A stretch of DNA of 64,000 bases from Candidatus Aenigmatarchaeota archaeon (GTDB lineage: Archaea; Aenigmatarchaeota; Aenigmatarchaeia; CG10238-14). Position 1 is the first letter of the stretch, and each line of letters opens with the position of its first letter. The notes beneath the pieces were generated by a model. It worked only from the letters and a program-made list of their open reading frames with translations, was not told the DNA's origin and made no database searches. The stretch spans positions 62,001 through 126,000 of the forward strand of contig JASEGC010000001.1 in the NCBI GenBank assembly GCA_030018415.1, written 5' to 3'. Made by a program: the position numbers and the translations under genes. Positions 60,292 to 64,000 of the stretch are shown in pieces.

Positions 60292-60407
60292 CGCCGGGAG
60301 TGGGATTTGAACCCACAAGGCCTTTCGGCCGCTAGTTTAGCAGACTAGTTTTATGCCATTTTCATGATGCCATACCTGATTGCCCCATTTGTTTAGGCTA
60401 TCCCGGC
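60292..60407 (-). tRNA. tRNA-Ser(GCT) with two micro-introns
   Basis: Acceptor GCCGGGA/TCCCGGC, disc G, variable arm CGGCC-GAAA-GGCC, anticodon stem CTAGT/ACTAG, loop CTGCTAA. Intron 1 (13 nt, 60380-60392, D loop) has core GCCT/GGGC, bulges AA|A and AA|T. Intron 2 (19 nt, 60350-60368, at 25/26) has core TATG/CATA, bulges GC|A and AA|A, inner stem TCAT/ATGG capped by GAAA. Both splices give an 84-nt tRNA. Confidence 0.9.
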
Positions 60408-60487
60408 AGATCAAATATCATCACTAAATTATTAATCTGTAAAAGCTTAAAAAAGATTGTTACCATATATTATCAGGAGGTTAAAAT

Positions 60488-60766
60488 ATGCCGATCACAG
60501 TGAAGGATATTTCAGAGATGTTTGGCAAGGATGTCTTCACAGATAGAGGATTTTACTGTGGTAAGGTTTCTGATGTTGAGTTCGATCTTGCTAGGTTTAA
60601 AGTCAGATCGTTGGTGATATCAGCGGCCAAAGGAACTTTTCTAGGTAAGATGGTCGGTGAGAAGAAAGGGATAATCATTCCGTATCCGATGGTTCAATCG
60701 ATAGGTGATGTTGTCATAATTAAACACATTGCTACACCGATGCCAGAAGAAGGAGAAAAAACGTGA
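60488..60766 (+). CDS. PRC-barrel domain protein
   Basis: 92 residues: beta-barrel with ITVKDISEMFGKDVFTDRGF, CGKVSDVEFDLARFKVRSLVI, KGIIIPYPMVQSIGDVVII. PRC-barrel proteins occur in RNA processing (RimM-like) and in archaeal cell division. The strong GGAGG lies 9 nt upstream. It overlaps the next gene (GTGA). Confidence 0.88.
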   Translation: MPITVKDISEMFGKDVFTDRGFYCGKVSDVEFDLARFKVRSLVISAAKGTFLGKMVGEKKGIIIPYPMVQSIGDVVIIKHIATPMPEEGEKT

Positions 60767-61020
60767 AATATCCTAAGAAAACGAAAGAGATGAATTGGTC
60801 AAAACTTGGAAAAACCTACATCCTTGTTGATCCTGACACGAAGAAAAGTTATGATATCGATCCAATCACTTTTATCGTCTGGATTCAATGTGATGGGAAA
60901 ACTTCTGTCGAACAAATAACCGACGTTTTTTCGGTGGATGGAAATAGGGATATAGTCAAGGCTGCGATAATGGGAATCCTCGATAAATTAGCTAAATCTG
61001 GATTAATCGAGTGGGTTTGA
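60763..61020 (+). CDS. PqqD-like protein
   Basis: 85 residues from GTG 60763, overlapping the PRC-barrel stop. GKTYILVDPDTKKSYDIDPI, then a winged-helix-like half (GKTSVEQITDVFSV, AAIMGILDKLAKSGLIEWV) resembles PqqD/RRE peptide-binding folds. In this context it may serve a peptide- or protein-modifying system, but no partner enzyme is adjacent. Confidence 0.7.
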   Translation: MKYPKKTKEMNWSKLGKTYILVDPDTKKSYDIDPITFIVWIQCDGKTSVEQITDVFSVDGNRDIVKAAIMGILDKLAKSGLIEWV

Positions 61021-61410
61021 TTATTTCAAAGGTTTTAGGGTTCTAATTCCCACTATTTCAAAGTAATTAACCTCATCACCTGAATTGAGCTTTCCCTTCA
61101 ATTCTTCAGGGATATCAAGCTCGAACATCGAGTAATCAGACAGGTCCATGAGTTGTACTTTCTCTCCTGATATCGCTAAGACTTGTGCTTTCTTTTTTGT
61201 GATGATCGGGACATCGACTGTGTCATCAGAAGGTTTAACTATACTCTTCCTTCTCCCGTCGAACAAGCCTATTCCTTCGACACGAGTTTTACTGGCCCCA
61301 TGTTTTCCACTTTTCGTAACACTAATGTCAATAACTTTGCAAGGGACATCGTCTATTAGAACGAAACTACCTTTTTTCAAGTTTTTAATTACGCTCGTCG
61401 TCTTATCCAA
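61021..61410 (-). CDS. eif5a: translation factor eIF5A
   Basis: 129 residues: SH3-like domain with the hypusine/deoxyhypusine loop TKSGKHGASK (Lys in GKHG) and an OB domain (DVPIITKKKAQVLAIS, MFELDIPEELKGKL). It helps translate poly-proline stretches. It is convergent with the PqqD-like gene. Confidence 0.95.
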   Translation of the reverse strand: MDKTTSVIKNLKKGSFVLIDDVPCKVIDISVTKSGKHGASKTRVEGIGLFDGRRKSIVKPSDDTVDVPIITKKKAQVLAISGEKVQLMDLSDYSMFELDIPEELKGKLNSGDEVNYFEIVGIRTLKPLK

Positions 61411-61428
61411 AAAACCACCAAAACGAAA

Positions 61429-61632
61429 TCATCTACAGGCAATCTTTATGTCTTTTGCTTTTACAGTGACTCTTCCTGCATGATGTGAAGCAGCAACTGC
61501 ATCAGCCGCTATCCTTTCAGCCGCATCTAACACAGCATCCCTGATTGCTCTGAGGGCAGAAGCTGATACTCTTTGGGCGCCTGATTTCTTGGCAATTCTC
61601 TCTAAAGGTGCCAAAGGAAAAATCCTAGCCAT
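61429..61632 (-). CDS. archaeal histone
   Basis: 67 residues from ATG 61632 with GGAGGTG upstream. The histone fold is clear: FPLAPLERIAKKSGAQRVSA, SALRAIRDAVLDAAERIAAD, ASHHAGRVTVKAKDIKIACR. It binds and wraps DNA. The gene is close to eIF5A and divergent from TFB. Confidence 0.95.
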   Translation of the reverse strand: MARIFPLAPLERIAKKSGAQRVSASALRAIRDAVLDAAERIAADAVAASHHAGRVTVKAKDIKIACR

Positions 61633-61832
61633 ACACACACCTCCATAATAGACATTATTACAAGTAGAAATTAGTAGAGTTAGTATTTAAATTTATTTAA
61701 TTAAAAAAGGTTTTATTTGTGAGATTTGGATAAAAAAATTAGATAATTAACTTTTTTTAATTGAATAAAGGATAGGAGAGATAAGTTTATATAGAAATGT
61801 CTCCAATTATATGAAAAGTTTAAAAGTCTTAA

Positions 61833-61849
61833 CCGAAAGGTTTAAATAA
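61833..61849 (+). promoter_or_regulatory. BRE plus TATA box for TFB
   Basis: CCGAAAGG (BRE) immediately precedes TTTAAATAA, an almost ideal archaeal promoter about 30 bp before the TFB start, implying a short leader. Confidence 0.7.
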
Positions 61850-61877
61850 TTTTCTATATTTACTAATAAGTGATTAT

Positions 61878-62813
61878 ATGAAATTCGTAAAGAAATTAGA
61901 AGAATGTTCTGAATGTGGAAGTAACGAATTCGTCGAAGATGAAACTCGTGGGGAATTGAGATGTGCGAGATGTGGGTTGGTTATTAAAGAGCATATGATT
62001 GATAGAGGGCATGAGTGGAGAGCGTTTGATTCTGATCAAATTTCAAGGCGTGCAAGAACTGGTGCGCCATTAACCTTCACTAAACATGATAAAGGTTTGA
62101 CGACTGAGATCGGAAAAGGTTTGGGTGAGTTGTACAAAGTCCCGGGAAAGAAACGTGCCCAGTATTACAGACTAAGAAAATGGCACAAGAGGTTGATTGA
62201 ATCGAAGGATAGGAACTTATCTTTCGCTCTTTCTGAGTTGCAAAGAATCATCTCATTCTTAAACCTTCCTAAGCCAGTCCATGAGAGGATAGCAAGATAC
62301 TATGAAGAGGCTGTAGATAAAGGGTTGGTGAGAGGAAGATCGATAGAATCTGTCATAGCTGCTCTAGTCTATGCTGTTTCAAGGCAGTTTGGAACACCAA
62401 GAACTTTGGACGAAATCGCTGAAGCTTCTGGACTAGAAAAGAGGGAGATTGGAAGGACTTATCGTTATGCGGCCAGAGAGTTGAACGTGAGAATATTGCC
62501 GGCTGACCCAAAAGATTTTGTCCCCAGATTCTGTTCGATATTAAACTTGAGTGATAAAGTTCAGGCTAATGCGATCAAGATATTGAAGAAGGCTAAGAAA
62601 CTTGATATCACTAGTGGGAAGGGACCGACTGGAGTTGCGGCTGCAGCTATTTACATTGCATGCGTTTTGGTTGGAGAGAAGAGAACTCAACGAGAAGTTG
62701 CTTCGATAGTCAATGTGACTGAGGTTACGATCAGAAATCGCTACAAGGAGCTAGTTGAAAAGCTAGGACTTGAGAAGGAAGTTGAAGAGAAAGTTAAAGA
62801 AGAATTGGGTTAG
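61878..62813 (+). CDS. tfb: transcription initiation factor B
   Basis: 311 residues: zinc ribbon CSECGSNEFV...CARCGLV, B-finger/reader region (RGHEWRAFDSDQI), two cyclin folds (first LSFALSELQRIISFLNLP, second VPRFCSILNLSDKVQANAIKI) with the terminal wHTH helix VTEVTIRNRYKELVEKLGL. It binds BRE/TBP and recruits RNA polymerase. It is preceded by its own BRE/TATA element. Confidence 0.95.
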   Translation: MKFVKKLEECSECGSNEFVEDETRGELRCARCGLVIKEHMIDRGHEWRAFDSDQISRRARTGAPLTFTKHDKGLTTEIGKGLGELYKVPGKKRAQYYRLRKWHKRLIESKDRNLSFALSELQRIISFLNLPKPVHERIARYYEEAVDKGLVRGRSIESVIAALVYAVSRQFGTPRTLDEIAEASGLEKREIGRTYRYAARELNVRILPADPKDFVPRFCSILNLSDKVQANAIKILKKAKKLDITSGKGPTGVAAAAIYIACVLVGEKRTQREVASIVNVTEVTIRNRYKELVEKLGLEKEVEEKVKEELG

Positions 62814-63055
62814 ATTTTTTATCAAATCTTACAAGTCCAAACAACCAAGCTTGTCTTCTCTTTCCTATTCTCTTTATCAATCTTCTATTTTCAAGAAGAG
62901 GTATATAATGAGATTGAATAGTGCTTCTTCCCTTCTTCAACGCAATGGCAAGATCATCGTAAGTTTTAGGATTCGAGTTGTTTAAGAACCAGCCTCTCTA
63001 CTTCTTCTCCTACCCATAATCCTAATGTTTCAAAGAATAAGTTATCTTCATGAAT
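62794..63055 (-). pseudogene. decayed winged-helix gene
   Basis: Reading minus strand in two frames gives one protein: FETLGLWVGEEVERLVLK then, after a +1 shift at CTTAAAC, NSNPKTYDDLAIALKKGRST and IQSHYIPLLENRRLIKRIGKRR. It has no acceptable start codon and the frame breaks once, so it is probably a pseudogene; frameshifting cannot be excluded. Its 3' end overlaps the end of TFB by about 20 nt. Confidence 0.5.
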
Positions 63056-63249
63056 CTATTCAAAACGAATTTCTTTGAGTCGTGTCCAGCTTTCCCTGGA
63101 GCTTTCTTTATGTAAATCTCATCTGTGTTGTTCGGTAAGTTTTTGTAAATGATTCTCTTGTCGTTATTGAATTTTCTGGGTAAAACTTTCACTACATCAA
63201 CAAACATTCTTCCGTCTATTTCAACGATAAAATCCTGCATTTCAATCAC
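63022..63249 (-). CDS. 75-aa protein of unknown function
   Basis: Basic, beta-rich small protein (QDFIVEIDGRMFVDVVKVLP, IYKNLPNNTDEIYIKKAPGK). No family is recognised. It overlaps its upstream neighbour by 8 nt, and both lie upstream of the decayed winged-helix locus on the same strand. Confidence 0.5.
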   Translation of the reverse strand: MIEMQDFIVEIDGRMFVDVVKVLPRKFNNDKRIIYKNLPNNTDEIYIKKAPGKAGHDSKKFVLNRFMKITYSLKH

Positions 63250-63502
63250 TCAAAACTACTAAATTCTTCTTTCTCTTGCATTCCATCGCTGTCAACCAGT
63301 TAGGAATCCTCCACCATATTTCTTTCAAGATCTTCGGTGAGAAATGGAAGGACTCAGCGGTTTCCCAACCTTTCTCATTCTTAACTCTTCTCTGAAACTG
63401 AACGTTGTTATCCCAGAGACTCCAGTTTACCCAGTTATTCTCACTAATCGGAATCCAACCTTTTGCAACAGGCCAAACTTTTTCTTTTTTCATTTTAACC
63501 AC
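63242..63502 (-). CDS. 86-aa tryptophan-rich protein of unknown function
   Basis: Eight Trp in 86 residues (VWPVAKGWIPISENNWVNWS, KGWETAESFHFSPKILKEIW). The strand-helix pattern loosely recalls PC4-like single-stranded DNA-binding folds, but this is weak. ATG 63502 with an AAAGTGGT region before it. It seems to be the first gene of a three-gene minus-strand unit. Confidence 0.5.
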   Translation of the reverse strand: MVKMKKEKVWPVAKGWIPISENNWVNWSLWDNNVQFQRRVKNEKGWETAESFHFSPKILKEIWWRIPNWLTAMECKRKKNLVVLSD

Positions 63503-63661
63503 TTTAATATCTATACATTTAAAAAGGATTAATGACTTTTGGAGGAGTAGAATTGTTATGAAAATGCAAAAAATACAAGAAAAAGGGTATTTTGATGCAA
63601 TTTAAGCAGGAAATTTAAATTTCTATAAAGTTATTTTTATCTTAATTACAAATGATTTTAG

Positions 63662-64000
63662 ATGGTATTTGAAATTCTGTTGTTCGTTTTATTAGGAATT
63701 GGGGTTGGTATATTCGCTGGTTTATGTCCTGGTATGCATCCTAACACTCTATTCTTCATCGTGCTTGCATTGAGCTCTTTCATCCCAGTGAGCAGCTATT
63801 CCTTGATAGCTTTCATAATAACCGTTTCTATCATGGATCTCATGGCGAATTACATCCCGAACATATTCCTCTCAGTCCCAGATACAGACTTAGTAATAAA
63901 CGTGCTACCTGGCCATAGATTAGTCTTAAAAGGAAAAGGTCATGATGCATTATTCATAAGTTTGTTGGGAGCCTATGGCACTTTAGTTCTATGCCTCATC
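63662..64000 (+). CDS. TctA-like membrane protein, 3'-truncated by window edge
   Basis: 113 codons up to the edge without a stop. The first transmembrane segment is FEILLFVLLGIGVGIFAGLC, followed by PGMHPNTLFFIVLALSSF and more hydrophobic segments. PGMHPNT and the position of the transmembrane helices match archaeal TctA/DUF112-like permeases. The ATG at 63662 is not preceded by an obvious ribosome-binding site. A 15-codon ORF (63558-63605) with GGAGG upstream lies before it. Confidence 0.75.
   Translation, partial: MVFEILLFVLLGIGVGIFAGLCPGMHPNTLFFIVLALSSFIPVSSYSLIAFIITVSIMDLMANYIPNIFLSVPDTDLVINVLPGHRLVLKGKGHDALFISLLGAYGTLVLCLI

Noticed and set aside
62980-63030. Programmed +1 frameshift at CTTAAAC in the winged-helix remnant
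   Set aside because: There is no proper start codon for either frame and no obvious stimulatory structure; decay is simpler.

Overview
The window looks like chromosomal DNA of a small-genome archaeon, most likely from the DPANN group. It is AT-rich and gene-dense. It carries archaeal-type informational genes: AlaRS, MetRS, GlyRS, TFB, a histone, eIF5A, aIF2-alpha, ribosomal proteins L10e, L44e, S27e, S17e, S26e and S2, Pth2, GINS and RNase P RNA. The replicative primase is a single chain joining a small-subunit core to a large-subunit-type Cys-rich C-terminus, an arrangement known from Nanoarchaeum-like lineages. No complete central pathway is visible. Lineage below DPANN cannot be fixed from this sequence.

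The main discovery is a micro-intron system. All eight tRNA genes (Gln-CTG, Thr-CGT, Gly-GCC, Leu-CAA, Leu-TAG, Glu-TTC, Val-GAC, Ser-GCT) are interrupted, together by 13 insertions of 10-30 nt. They lie in the D stem, D loop, 25/26, 29/30, 30/31, 37/38 and the T loop. Most fold into bulge-helix-bulge (BHB) motifs whose predicted cuts give canonical tRNAs. The gene for the splicing ligase RtcB is itself split by a 17-nt and a 22-nt insertion. Each has a four-base-pair BHB core, and the predicted cuts restore exactly one 482-codon RtcB frame and the conserved family sequence around the metal-binding Asp and Cys. The ligase mRNA therefore seems to need the reaction that RtcB performs. The ligase cofactor archease is encoded about 180 bp from the 3' end of rtcB.

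Layout: 1-5.9 kb, thioredoxin-like fragment, AlaRS with a separate helical mini-gene, a Trp/acidic microprotein, CBS protein, MetRS in two parts. 6-13.4 kb, NurA-like protein, DUF1512 and a dTTP-synthesis cluster (two dTMP-kinase-like genes, double ThyX, Dcd, dCMP deaminase) ending in L10e. 13.4-19.7 kb, DUF4349, GlyRS, S27e/L44e, a decayed wHTH locus, GINS, a tRNA-3'-end-like fragment, monomeric primase, S17e. 19.7-26.8 kb, candidate RNA, AcdB, asparaginase facing an AsnRS-like asparagine synthetase, Lrp regulator, tRNA-Gln, DJ-1, Pth2. 26.8-36.7 kb, envelope genes: glycosyltransferases, thioredoxin-like protein, S-layer protein, membrane-bound wHTH protein, AmmeMemoRadiSam radical SAM enzyme.

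36.8-48 kb holds three tRNAs, a homing-endonuclease remnant, a methyltransferase pseudogene, aIF2-alpha/PAC2/S2, RNase P RNA, Sec61-beta, repair genes, archease and RtcB. 48-58.8 kb holds a LigD-type primase-polymerase, S26e, a type IV pilus-like cluster with at least six pilin-like proteins, endonuclease V and AMMECR1. 59-64 kb holds four intron-bearing tRNAs, HAD hydrolase, PRC-barrel and PqqD-like proteins, eIF5A, histone, TFB, a decayed wHTH locus and the start of a TctA-like membrane protein. No CRISPR array, rRNA or insertion sequence was seen.
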